From Drosophila persimilis (lineage: Eukaryota; Arthropoda; Insecta; Diptera; Drosophilidae), in assembly GCF_003286085.1 (NCBI RefSeq), contig NW_020825313.1:806001-870000 (forward strand): a DNA stretch of 64,000 nt, in the 5' to 3' direction. The notes under the pieces are model-generated. The model was given only the letters and a program-made list of their open reading frames with translations, did not search any database and was not told the DNA's origin. Shown here piece by piece: positions 32,086 through 42,957 of this stretch. The number at the start of each line of letters is the position of its first letter. The stretch's first letter is position 1. The position numbers were made by a program, and so were the translations under genes.

Positions 32086-34776
32086 CCCTCTTAGTAACCT
32101 ATCAGAATGTAAGAGGCTTGCGTAGTAAGCTCAGCATTCTTTTCCGGGAAAGTGTTGCATTTGCTTCCCACGTTATTGTGTTTACTGAAATCTGGTTAAA
32201 GCCGGACATTCTTAGTTCCGAGGTTTTGGCAGGTCGGTACACAACTTTTAGAAAGGACCGTTCGTATCGACGTGCAGGAGAGGTTCTAATTGCAGTGGAC
32301 TCTTACTTCACGTCAGAGCACTTCACAGTCCAAATTCAACAGGAACTGGAATTCCTGTGTTTTCGCTATATGCATTACTTGCTCGTATATCCCACCTTCT
32401 TCGGATATTTCAATTTATGAGCAGCACTTGTCCGCTTTAACCGCTGTTTCTTCCTCGCTATCTGATAAAGATCGTATGATAGTTCTTGGTGACTTCAACT
32501 TGCCAGGAACTGTTTGGTCTTCGGTAAACGAGTCTAGTATCCTAGTGCCCATGTCACGACATGACTTTGTTGACGGCTTGCTTGACCTGTCCCTGTCTCA
32601 AGTCAATCATGTGAAAAATTCCTTGGGTCGATTGCTTGATCTATGCTTTGTATCGGATCCGACCATAGTGTTGTTAACCCGAGCCCTTCCGCTCACTATA
32701 CCTGAAGACGCCTACCATCCTACTTTCGAAGTGTCGCTAGATATAGGACCAACTGTATTGGATCGGTCGAGTTTGCGAAGCTTAATAACCTAATTAGGGA
32801 TTTTGATTGGTCCGCTTTGTACTTGTGATGTCATAAAAGGCACAAACATTTTTTACAATGCTCTTGGCACATTTTTTGATTCTTGTGTCCCGCTTTCCTG
32901 TCCGATTAGATCTGGAAAACCCCCTTGGTTTACCAAAGAGTTATCTCGTCTACAAAACTTAAAATCAAGACTTTATAAAAAATTTCAAGAAGTGGGTTCT
33001 CCTACTTCTCACTCTCGCTATGTAATAGCTCGGTCAAACTTTTCAGTTCTTAATGCTCAATGCTATAATATATCTCGATGCAGGATACGTTTTTCTCAGG
33101 ACCCTAAACAGTTTTACTGCTTCGTAAACAGTAAGCGTAGAACGTCCGCACACCCATCCTCGCTATCATTTTGTAATACGTCGGCAAATAATGATCAGGC
33201 AATTGCCGATCTTTTTTCCCAGTTTTTCCAAACCACCTATTCTGAGGAACGCTACTCTGGTCAACCGTACCCATACGGATTACCGAGGTCGAACGGCATT
33301 TTCAGTCCCTTGTTAAATGAATGTTCCCTACTTTATGATCTTCGACTAGTTAAGCCGGTGTTTTCACCGGGTCCAGACGGGGTTCCAGGTTGTGTACTCA
33401 GGTACTGCGCCGAGGCTCTGAGTGGACCTTTGCTTAAACTATTAACCCTGTCCATTGATTCTTCATGCTTCCCACCGATCTGAAAGGAATAATTTATTAT
33501 TTCTCTCCATAAAAAGGGTAGCAAGTCTGAAGCAAAAAATTATAGAGGTATAGCAAAGATATCTGCTATTCCCAAAATGTTTGAGAAGGTTTTAACTCCG
33601 CACTTGCAACATCTCTGCAAGTCACTTATATCTCCAACTCAGCATGGATTTATAAGGCGGCGATCAACCACCACGAACTTGTTAGAGTTTACCTCTTTCA
33701 TTATTAAAGGCTTTCAAGGTAACTTACAGACGGATGTTATTTACACCGACTTTAGTAAAGCATTCGACTCTGTAAACCATTCCCTTTAGCGCATAAACTT
33801 GACCTTTTAGGGTTTGCGCCCAACCTCCTGAGATGGATTTCTAGCTATCTTTGTTCCAGGTCTCAAAGAGTCCTCTTCAAAAACTCCCTCTCTTCACCAG
33901 TAAAGGTTTCTTCGGGAGTAACACAGGGCAGCCATCTAGGCCCCTTACTCTTCACACTCTTTATTAATGACTTGCGTTCGGTATTAACATACTCTCGAGT
34001 ACTTATGTATGCGGATAATGTTAATCTCTGTGTCCAGTATAGGGCCATTTCATTGCATACTCGCTTGCAATCCGATCTCAATAATTTTCAGTCATGGTGC
34101 TGTGCCAACTTGTTACACCATAATGCCTCGAAATGCAAAGTAATGACATTTCATCGTTCTAGCCCCTTCTCTTGAAAGAATTGCCCTGGTGAATGATCTT
34201 GGTGTCTTATTAGACGCAAAGTTTAAGTTTTCCGAACATATTTCTACCATGGTAAATAGGGCCATGGGCGTGCTTGGGTTTATAAAGAGGTGGTCAAAAG
34301 AATTTGACGACCCCTATATAACAAAGACTCTCTTTACTACGCTACTTCGTCCGATTTTAGAATACGGCTCCTGTGTATGGTGCTCTCAGTACAAAGTACA
34401 CCAGGACCGTATAGAATCAGTACAGAAAAACTTTTTACTCTTTGCTCTGCGGGGCCTTAACTGGGATTCGGGTGTGAGACTCCCCTCTTACTCTAGTAGA
34501 CTGCAATTACTAAACCCCCCATCCTTAGTTAACCGTAGAAAAATGCTAGGTGTGATATTTATGCACAACTTGATCAGGGGTGACATAGACAGCCCTGATC
34601 TGTTGAGCCGCATAAACTTCACGATTCCTATTAGACTGACTAGATCGAATTATTCCTTGCATGAACCGTTTAGGGTCTTATGCTTGGATTATAATTCCCT
34701 CTACCATATTATTTCCCCCACTAATTCTCTTCCTCTTATTAAATTACTAATCCTTACACACCTTTCTAGTAATTAG
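32086..34776 (+). pseudogene. CR1-like ORF2: endonuclease and reverse transcriptase
   Basis: Endonuclease: YQNVRGLRSKL, TEIWLKPDI (catalytic Glu), LGDFNLPGTVW (Asp, Asn), ending near 32793. Reverse transcriptase: linker with PPWFTKEL (near 32920), SPGPDGVPGC (near 33370), TQHGFIRRRSTTTNL, YTDFSKAFDSVNH (first Asp), then YADNVNLC near 34010, where the catalytic YADD has become YADN. The C-terminal part is LGVLLDAKFKFSEH and RPILEYGSCVWCSQY to 34776. Stops and frameshifts near 32420, 32790, 33481, 33789 and 34175. No RNase H, as expected for CR1. Confidence 0.87.
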
Positions 34777-34997
34777 TAATTGTAGTGGTATTTGTATTTT
34801 GTTTGCATGCTTAGTTTCTTAGTAAGTTTAGTGCTAATTTTCCTCGAATGTTAGTTGAATAGCTATCTTTCTTGCATGTTCGCGTTCGGTTCGGCTACGC
34901 ACCGTGCGTCATGCGGCAGCGCCCCTCGGTCGGTTGGGCGGGAGGAGGGCTGCGTTTTGCCTGGGATCCGCGCGTAACAGCCTTCTGCTGCAGTAAC
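32086..34997 (+). mobile_element. CR1-like non-LTR element, longest copy
   Basis: 5'-truncated at the start of the endonuclease and complete to the 3' UTR. The 3' UTR (34777-34997) is shared with the tandem units. The left junction lies in the LOA 3' tail. This copy serves as the reference for the fragments in the tandem units and at 38698, 44630, 56205 and 62106. The CR1/DMCR1A-like label rests on protein style, with RPILEYGSCVWC and NVRGLRSKL; another Jockey-superfamily clade cannot be excluded. Confidence 0.83.
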
Positions 34998-35340
34998 TGC
35001 ATCGCCTCTGGAATAATGCAGTCATTGCATGTAAACGTAAAAAATAAAAAAAAAAATATCCAAAGATTTTCGCCCTTTGTGGGGGCAGAAGTGGGCGGGG
35101 CGAAGATTTGAAATATACTTGTAACAGTAACATTTCACAGAAGTCTGGATACAAAACGTCGTTTCTTTAGCTCTGAGCACTAGGCGCTCCTAGGGACGGA
35201 CATGGCTCAATCGACTCGGCTATTGATGCTGATCAAAAATATATGTACTTTATGGGGTCGAAAACGCTTCCTTCTGGACGTTACACACATCCGTTTCACC
35301 CCAAATCTAAAATACCCCTATACTCATTTTGAGTATCTGG
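34998..35340 (+). mobile_element. DINE-1/ISY-type unit with 3' tail
   Basis: From about 35060: GATTTTCGCCCTTTGTGGGGGCAGAAGTGGGCGGGGCGAAG, CATTTCACAGAAGTCTGGAT, CACTAGGCGCTC, GGCTCAATCGACTCGGCTATTGATGCTGATCAAA and GGACGTTACACACATCCG, to TACTCATTTTGAGTATC near 35340. The 60 bases before it are A-rich and unassigned. Confidence 0.82.
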
Positions 35341-36180
35341 TACAGAAAATCACAAGGATGGATGCATTTTTAAAGATTTTAAAGGCGTTTAAACTGAAAA
35401 GTGACGAACATGTATCCACACGTGCTCGCCACTGTACGTATATTAGAAAAACTAAAATGGTTTCTTCCTCAGGGAAAAAATAGAGTTATACTTACCGAAA
35501 ATGGTTTATGCCAGTGCGTCCATAATAACTAAGAACATACGAGCCAGGCTTACGATCACTTTCACGTACTGTGTAAAACATTTTAATCATTTAAAATAAA
35601 ATATATGTATGAACAAATTTATTGCGTTTCTATCCGATATTATTACGATTATATTACGCACCCAAATAGCTTCCTAATTTACTGCTTCCTCGTAGACGGG
35701 ACTCTGCCGAATATCGATCTAACCGCCCATGATACCATTCGCTTTCCGGAGGCGCAATGATCGCCGGACGCTCCCCTGCAAGTAAATGGGGTTATTTTAA
35801 TAACTAGAAACAAACTATCTTCGATTTCCGAAGCTTTAAAACTGCTACTGATTACACACAGCCCAAAAATTCTTAATGAGAAACGAAAATAAATCTTTTT
35901 TGCTTCGACTTTTTCAAATATTCTTTTGAAAATATCATAAGTCGCAGAAGATGCCAAAAATGTAAAGTGACAGCAACCGCAGCAAACTGCAATGTTTGAT
36001 CACTGTTTGCCAACATATTCTCAACTAATAGTGGATATGTGCTGGATATTTTAAGCTTATTTTTGGTTCTGGCATCCTACAGAAAGTTTAACACAAAAAT
36101 TTAAATCCTCAAATCAAAAAGTATATGTATGTATAATAAATTATAAAGTTACAGGCTGATTTGACAATGCTTAGGGTTCG
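35341..36180. other. Unassigned AT-rich DNA
   Basis: About 840 bp with no frame that resembles a known protein and no repeated words shared with the rest of the window that I could see. Confidence 0.4.
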
Positions 36181-36300
36181 GTACCTTGAGGTCAAAGTTA
36201 AAAAATACGATATTTGGCCAATGGTTCCTATGGCAGCTATACTATATGTCGCTGTGATCGGATTGAATTTTGTTTGGGATCTAAAATATTAAAATATAAT
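36181..36300. mobile_element. Possible INE-like Helitron fragment
   Basis: TTCCTATGGCAGCTATACTATATGTCGCTGTGATCGG resembles a common Drosophila repeat word (ATGGCAGCTATATGATATAG followed by a CGATC-type word). Too short for a firm call. Confidence 0.35.
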
Positions 36301-37343
36301 CCATCCTCTAAAATTTCAGCTTGATTGGTTATATTTAAGCCAATTTTTCCAGGGGCCGGGCAATGGCAGAAAAAGTGGGGGACTGATTCCGCCTCTTCCT
36401 CGTCGTGACAACTCCTGCAGAAGTCATTATGAGGGATTGACAGTCTAGAGGCGTGAGTGCCCATCTGCCAGTGTCCCGTGATGGCTCGAGTAACTGCAGA
36501 GCACTGTGCTCTGCCGAGTCTATACAGCTCTGCTGAAATGGCCATATCGATCTGGAGACCTTGCAGGAGGTAGGGGGACCCATATAAAGAAGAGATCTAA
36601 CTGCTCTGCGATCTCGTTTAGAGGCCTACGGAAGTCATTTACAATCGTCGAGTTTGACGATATTGAGCGTAGTGCTTTAATGGCTGCTTGCTTTGGAGTT
36701 TGGAGACAATAGAAATGGTCTCTCTGATTGCCTCAACCTCCGTTTGGAACACATTAAATTCATCTGGCAGCCTGAAGCAGTAACTGATGTTTAGCTTTTT
36801 ACAGTAGACTCCACCACCCACGCGGCTGTCTAGCTTTGAACCGTCAGTGTAAAAGTGGACGGCATTTGCAGGTCCTGGTTCGCCCATCTCCCAGTCCTCT
36901 CTAAGTGGGATTGATACCTGAAAAGGCGTCGAAAGGGGGTCTCGTCAGGATTCCCGAGTGCCCAAACGCGGATGCCTTCCATAATTTGGCTTCTCTAATT
37001 CTGAGGGCGGAAAGTGTTGAAACCTTCTTTCCCATGACATTTACGGGGAGGTGGTCCAGCACGTAATCCAGGGCTTCCCATGGAGAAGTGCGTAGCCTGC
37101 TAGTTGTGCATAGCTCTACCATGCGTTGAACTCTATTGAGTCTGTTGAGACAAGTTCCTTTGTCTAGGGCTGGCCACCATACTACCACTCTATAGAGCAT
37201 GATTGGGCGTATCCTCTATGCTCAGTTTCTAATCGAGCTTTCTATCGAGGATTAAGCCAAGATACTTGGCATTGTTGCGAAAGGCTTGCGCTCACCCACA
37301 GAGTTTTGGGAGAGTCTGTACCGGGACTTTTTACCTCTTAAGT
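36301..37343 (-). pseudogene. LOA-like non-LTR fragment: RT end, RNase H and Cys motif
   Basis: On the minus strand from 37330 down: reverse transcriptase C-terminus (MLYRVVVWWPAL, LNRVQRMVELCTT), RNase H (VHFYTDGSKLDSRVGGGVYC with the first Asp, FQTEVEAIRE with the Glu), and the C-terminal Cys motif CRSCHDEEEAESVPHFFCHC. The domain order is that of LOA/Bilbo ORF2. The RNase H and Cys parts are in different frames, and the 5' side is cut at about 37343 by the Helitron fragment. It is more diverged from the two other LOA copies than they are from each other. Confidence 0.8.
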
Positions 37344-38697
37344 AGTGAAAAGCAGTAGTTTCGTTCTAGACGTAAACCACCCTTTCCTGCATCAATTGCC
37401 TTCATTAATGTATCATAAACTTCCCTTTGTTGAGGATTCAACAGGGGTGCATTTGTTTGAAAAGCTAAATTCAATTCCTGGTTATCATATTCACGTTCCC
37501 ATTCCAATTCCCATTCAATTCATGATTTGGCGCTGTCATTCCTAGCCTGACTAATAAACTACCGAATATGAGCTAACACATGTCTTCGATCAATAGTAAA
37601 GCTTGATTATGTATCTTCTCATTCATTTCAAGATCTGGATTTCTGGAACTTACTCGATTTTGATGTAAAATATCTTCTGACATATTATATTTGTATATGT
37701 GCCACAAAGCAAATAATGTGCATATTTGACTTGGAAATGCAGAGATAATAGCTTCCTCGATTGTCGTATCCCTCTGTGTATCGTGTTCTAATAAATTGAG
37801 TTCTTCACATGCAGCACGATATGTTGGGAATATTGTTCCATTCACAGTGCGTACGCAAGTGCCACGCACATAAACCAGCAGCAACCGCAAATCAAAGCAT
37901 TCATCATTCTTTGGATGAACTGTATACATATGACCAAGAGCATCAGTAGAACGCACATCCGGATAACCAGTACCTGCATTGCCATACTTCCGTCGTTGAA
38001 ATTTCTTCAATGAAACATTCCAAGTATAATAGCGTGGAATCTCCGAGTGAAGCAAAGTTCGTGCAAATGGATCGCTTTGGCAGATCGCAAAGAAACTGGT
38101 CAATGCTGTCGCTAGAGGTATTTCAGCACGTTGAACAACATTTCATGCCGTGAAACTCGTTTACCATTCTCCAGATGCACAACATCTATCATCTTACAGT
38201 TCACTTAACAATCCAACTGTTGTCGACAACGAAATCCATTATTTTCACTTTTTGTGATAGTTCGACTGTTTTCGTCGGGTGACCGACGCTGATACAGTGG
38301 ATAACCGTCGGTTCCAGTGACGATATCCTCCGTTAATTTCCGTGGATATCGTTTGGAAAACTTGCAGTCGATCATGCAAGATTATTGGGGATAGATGGCG
38401 CCACTCGGTCAATGAATCATATTTGTAATTGCGATATCATGTAGGTCGGGATCGGCTTCGTGATCGGGAATCTCAGCACATCATCTACTTGGTCTGGTTG
38501 AATTCTTTCCACTTACCAAATTAGAATGTGTGCATGTGGCAAGCCTCGTTTTTGCCATTCGAGTGAATAGATCCAGTATCTCCAAAGAAGCGTTCATCAG
38601 GGACCCAGTTTTTTGCCTGAATACACGTGATGTGATATCGTGTCGATCACTTGATGTTTGTCCGGAAAGCAGCAATTGAATTTGTATCCAAACGTAG
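37344..38697 (-). pseudogene. Helitron Rep/helicase fragment
   Basis: Minus strand, from 38690 down: LLLSGQTSSDRHDITSRVFRQ, then WQKRGLPHAHI-type residues (near 38560), the GYPLYQRR motif near 38290, DPFARTLLHSEIPRYYTW (near 38060), MYTVHPKNDECFDLRLLL (near 37900) and the start of the Pif1-like helicase (LNPQQREVYDTLMKAID near 37430). It ends a few residues before the Walker A motif. These are conserved landmarks of Helitron RepHel proteins. The 176-codon frame 38103-37573 is the best preserved part. Truncated on both sides: CR1/duplication block on one, LOA fragment on the other. Confidence 0.87.
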
Positions 38698-38760
38698 AAA
38701 CGGTTGTTTCTAGTGGATCTAATGGGAATCGTGAAGTTTATGCGTTCATTCAAGTTTTAT
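38698..38760 (-). mobile_element. CR1-like fragment, copy A
   Basis: TGGGAATCGTGAAGTTTATGCG matches the reverse of the reverse transcriptase end near 34600-34650 in the reference copy. AAACGGTTGTTTCTAGTGGATC at its left replaces the normal CR1 sequence and is shared by both block copies. Confidence 0.7.
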
Positions 38761-38869
38761 GGTACCTTTAGTGTTTAAAACAAAATTTCTTGTGGTGTAT
38801 TTTGTTTGTCAATGTGTGACAAATAAAACAGGGGAACCGACGAATAACAGGAATCAATATAATATGTAC

Positions 38870-39955
38870 AGTGTCAGTTCATTTTCACTATCAAGTGAAT
38901 AATTTGGAAATTCTTGGCTTTTTGGCCATTAAACATCCATTTCATTTAACAACAGTCTAAATATAAACAAATAATTATTTTTTTCTTACAAGAATGGGCC
39001 GAATGTCTTATTGTACAGAGGAAGAAGCCCGATTGGATCTTAGTCTGAAAAAAGAATTCAAATCTCTTCGGGCCATTGCCAAATTAATGAAAAAATCTCA
39101 TAATTTTGTTTAAATGTTCTAAAAATTAAAACCTTGTCAGGAAATTCGCCGAAAGCCACAGAAAAAAACATAACAATTGATCACTACATACTTTTTTTTT
39201 TTAAGAAAAAGGACCCATTTAAGTCGTCAAAGGCTACTGCAGCAGAAATTGGACTATAAGTTAGTGCTCCAACGACCCGTAGACGGCTAAAACAAGCCAA
39301 CCTTCCATGGAGAATAGAAAGAAAGGTCCCAATTACGCGTCAAAAATATAGCCTTGCGGCAAAATTTTGCTAAAAAGTGGAGAAACCATTTATGGAGCGA
39401 CGAAACTAAAAAGAATTTATTAGGGAATGACTGTTAAAGCAATGTAGGAAGGAAAGGAATTTGATCCATGCTTAACAAAAAACTGTCAAACACGAAGAAA
39501 AATTAAACATAATTAATTATATGGTGCTGATCATCCTGGTACGACGTAGGCCCTCTTTTCCTAACAACGAACAGAATGAACGCTGAGCAATACGAGTCCA
39601 TATTGGAGAATGTTATGCTAATAAAAACATGAATTTCCATTGGGTATTTAAGTAATATAACGACCCAAAGCGCACATCAATGCTTTGACTAAATTTTTCA
39701 AGACCGAACAATTGACGTTTTTAAAGTGGCCTATTCAATTTTCCTACTTAAAGCCTTAAATTAAATTAAATTAGCTGAGTTAACATTTTCAAATAATCAT
39801 AAATTATGAGAGAGCGTCCAAAAATTGTGGTATGAGACACCTATAGAAACCTGCCAGACGCTTATGAAAAGTATGCCAAAAAGAATTATAAAGGTGACAA
39901 AAACAATAATGGTGGATACACCAGATATTAACTTTTAAATCTTATTTAGGCAACA
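38870..39955 (+). pseudogene. Tc1-like transposase, copy A, dead
   Basis: Starts at ATG 38994 with MGRMSYCTEEEARLDLSLKKEFKSL-type residues, the usual N-terminus of Tc1 transposases, and stops after 39 codons. Later parts are readable across frames: RKKDPFKSSK-like (near 39205), KKWRNHLWSDETK with the first catalytic Asp (near 39375), YESILENVML (near 39595), and a C-terminus resembling the ETCQTLMKSMPKR stretch (near 39850). Many stops and frame changes. The terminal inverted repeats were not located with confidence; a candidate left end is the CAGTGTCAGTTCATTTTCAC word at 38870. Confidence 0.82.
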
Positions 39956-40015
39956 AAAAAATAATATAATCAGTTAACAAACTTTTTTCATAACAATGCT
40001 TGAAGAGGTACATTT

Positions 40016-40116
40016 CATAACGCCCAGTGTCATAACGCCCACGGGTCTTATGACACTTTTAAAAGTGACAGCGCCCGCGGCGTTATATGTCACTTTTTTT
40101 TGGGCGTTATAACACT
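40016..40116. repeat. Hairpin-forming inverted repeat, copy A
   Basis: AGTGTCATAACGCCC (40026-40040) pairs with GGGCGTTATAACACT (40102-40116) at 14 of 15 positions. Inside are a perfect 14-bp palindrome CACTTTTAAAAGTG (40054-40067) and a GTGACA/TGTCAC pair. The word ATAACGCCC occurs repeatedly. It could be a small foldback or MITE, or the terminal repeat of an unknown element. Confidence 0.7.
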
Positions 40117-40684
40117 ATAAGACCCTAAACGATTGTTGTCTTATTTTCGGATAAACAACAACCAAATTTTTGCCTTTTCCCGTAACTAAGCAAATTTTGA
40201 AACACAATTTGAATAACAATTAATTAATATTTTATTGATATATTTTAAGATGATTTTCAACTATCTGTCATGTTTTAAAGTGTTTACAAGGGAAAAGAAC
40301 CACATCTCTCGGTTGGTCGGGGCAAATTATGCATTTGAGAACGTCAGTCAGCCCCACTCCACGCCCCGAACTCCTTTTCTTTTTAGGCTTTTCCGCTCAC
40401 GTTGACCTTTCACATTATTGATCAACTCGAGTTGTTTTGTGAGTTCTTGTGCAGAGGCATGGTTGTTGTTGCACTCGGGACTCATTTGAGCGCACATGAC
40501 AATATTGGACAAAGCCACTAAAACACCGCAGTCTTTTATATAACAAAAAAAAAACGGGAACTATTTTTTAACGCACTCTTTATCTTAAATAATTGTTGCT
40601 GTGTTGTTAAAAGCAACAACTTTGAATTTTTCCGAAACCCAGCAACAATCTTGTACTCATATGAAGCTTCCATTATACATGCAC
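40117..40684. other. Unassigned DNA, copy A
   Basis: AT-rich; a short stretch near 40300-40500 is less AT-rich but has no meaningful frame. Duplicated at about 57815-58382. Confidence 0.4.
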
Positions 40685-40865
40685 TTTGTTCGAAGATCAA
40701 ATGAGTATTGGGGTGTATTAGATTTGTGGTAAGAGTGGATGTGTGTAACGTCCAGAAGGAATCGTTTCCGACTCCATAAAGTATATATATTCTTGATCAG
40801 CATCAATAGCCAAGTCGATTGATCCCTGTCTGTCTGTCTGTCCGTCCGTCCGTCTGTCCGTCCCC
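40685..40865 (-). mobile_element. DINE-1/ISY tail, copy A
   Basis: GAGTATTGGGGTGTATTAGATTTG, AACGTCCAGAAGGAATCG, TTGATCAGCATCAATAGCC and a CTGTCTGTCTGTCCGTCCGTC run: the reverse of the DINE 3' end. The rest of the unit is missing. Confidence 0.82.
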
Positions 40866-42955
40866 TTTGAAGTGGTTTGAAAGAGTAACGTATAAAAAAA
40901 GGTATAAATACTGGGATTCACAAAAGGGAACATTTAGAAAAGTACCAAGAAGGGATATTGGTCTCCCCATGTTACTCAACTTTGCCGCCTCAATTCAAGT
41001 CAAAAGGTAAACGAAGGAGAGCGGTTTTTGTTTTTGTTTTTTGAGTTGAAACTTGTAAAATAATTACGGCGTCAATTCGAAAATGGAGGATTCTCAATTT
41101 TAACGCTGTACTGGGGGTCTCAGACTGTGCCGATCTAGCCTCGGTCTCTTGGAAGAAAAACTGTTGGCGAAGACAGACGTGCTATTTTTGTCCAGTCCAA
41201 GTATAAAGAAAAAAAGAGGAATAAAAACCGGGAAAAGATCTTAACAGCTGAATACAGCAAAAAGAAAAAAATATTGGTAGTGCTTTTTTTATTGTAGGAA
41301 ATTAATTTTTCAGATTGTCGGTTAGTACCAGCTTAAACTTCGGGCAATCGTTTGGGTACCTGTCTGAACCCCAATACGAAAGCTCGCAACAACAATTTCC
41401 CCGATATTAGGGCCTCCGCCCGCGACAAGGGACTTATGCTCCTCGCCCAACTACAGCTCCGTACCAAAAATTCCCAGCGCTAGGCCGAAGAGCACAAAGC
41501 GGGAGGCGTAAAAGATCTGCTCATCAGTCGCTTTGCGGGCGCGAGCCACTTATGTGTCACGGACCCGAGATATATTGGAGGCCGTCCAATTCTGCGGAAA
41601 TTATTAAAGCGATGTAAACGGTCAACCAATTTCTACCCGAAATATAGATCTGGGCCTAGACCTATTTTCGTTTCCCCATACGAAGTGCCGAGGAGTGCCC
41701 AGATGTGAAGCCGGCGGCAACGACTGTCGTTTTTTTTTTTTTTATCCATCAGTGTAACCGCTGATTCCTATTTTATGTTATAGTGTCATTAGTGTAATTA
41801 GCTTAGTAAATTTCTTTTGGTTGTGTTTTAAATTCTGTTCGGAAGAAATAGCAAGTGGAATGTGTGACAGGGCGAAAGTGAACAACGGTTAAACGGCAGA
41901 GGAGAGCGTGAGTTTTTTTTTTGAAAATTATTTCTCCAGCTTTCGTTTTAGGAACGTTACCGCAGTCCATGGAAGCGCTTTCATCGCTGTTTCAACGCAT
42001 TTATTAAAACAAATCAAAGGAAGGCCGTAAGTGATCCCAAAACATAAAGATAAAATATTGGAGTTTGTTTGTTATTGGCAACTATTTATTGCACAACCGA
42101 AAAAAAACCTCACGTAGTCAAGGGCTTCTTCGCTTAAGAGAGGCTGTGCGCTCCCCCTTATGCCCTGCTGGCAACCACAAGCGCTTACGCCGCGCATAAG
42201 AAACAGCTCTCTTAAGAACAAGGCGCGAAAGGGAAGATGCGAGGCTGGTCGCTCTGACGTTCTTTTATGCTTTCTACTTGCTAATGCACTTGAATAACTG
42301 ACCTGCCATAACGATCGCTGCGCACAGTTTTTACATTCCCTTTTGCATATTTATTTATTTATCTATTTGCCTAACATAAAAGCTAGAGATATGTACCCTT
42401 CCCTTCTTTAAATTTGTAAGTTAAATTTCAATCTAAATTGTATTATTAAGAGTTAATCATTTATTAGTTTACTAGTTGCGATGCATGTTCTATTGCTCAA
42501 TATGAAATATAGGATTTAACATGAATCGGGGCTAGAGTTCTATATGCGGGGACCATGCTGGGCAAATGAGGGTAATGGGGTTGGATAGGAGGCTATAAGA
42601 GCCTTCTTTATGGGATCACCGGATGAACCGGGAGCGGTGATCATGGTAGGGTGGGCATAAGTGGTCACAACAACACCGTGGCACGACTTGTATGTGTGTA
42701 TGTGTCCGTGTGCGTAGTTAGGTGTATTTGCTCTTGTACATATTTGTGTCCGATACTTCGCTTGCACGTGAAATTTTAATGAACGTTACTGTGTCAGTAT
42801 TATGATTGTTGGAGTAGAGCTGTGTCCCGTCCGTTCTGGGAAATAAAAAACCCCCCCCATTTCTTGCCGATGAGACGGAAGCCGGAACAAGCACGTGCCC
42901 GGACGGGAGACGAACCATCACCTGCTCAGCCTTCCGTGAAGGTTTGGTAATATCC
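40866..42955. other. 2.1 kb of unidentified repetitive DNA, copy A
   Basis: Duplicated at 58564-60654. A GC-richer patch near 41340-41700 could be old coding sequence (plus frames read DLLISRFAGASHLC), but no family is recognised. Poly-T at 41731-41742 and the AT-rich part around 42340-42480 might be LTR or UTR sequence. A minus frame of 79 codons lies at 42718-42957. I cannot name the source element. Confidence 0.45.
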
Positions 42956-42957
42956 AA
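42718..42957 (-). other. 79-codon open frame of unknown origin, copy A
   Basis: Begins MDITKPSRKAEQVMVRL and is open in both block copies with the same sequence (60417-60656 in copy B). No domain recognised. It may be a fragment of an element protein or chance. Confidence 0.25.

Noticed and set aside
40819-40865. CTGTCTGTCTGTCCGTCC run as an independent microsatellite
   Set aside because: It is the standard tail of the DINE unit, with flanking DINE words.
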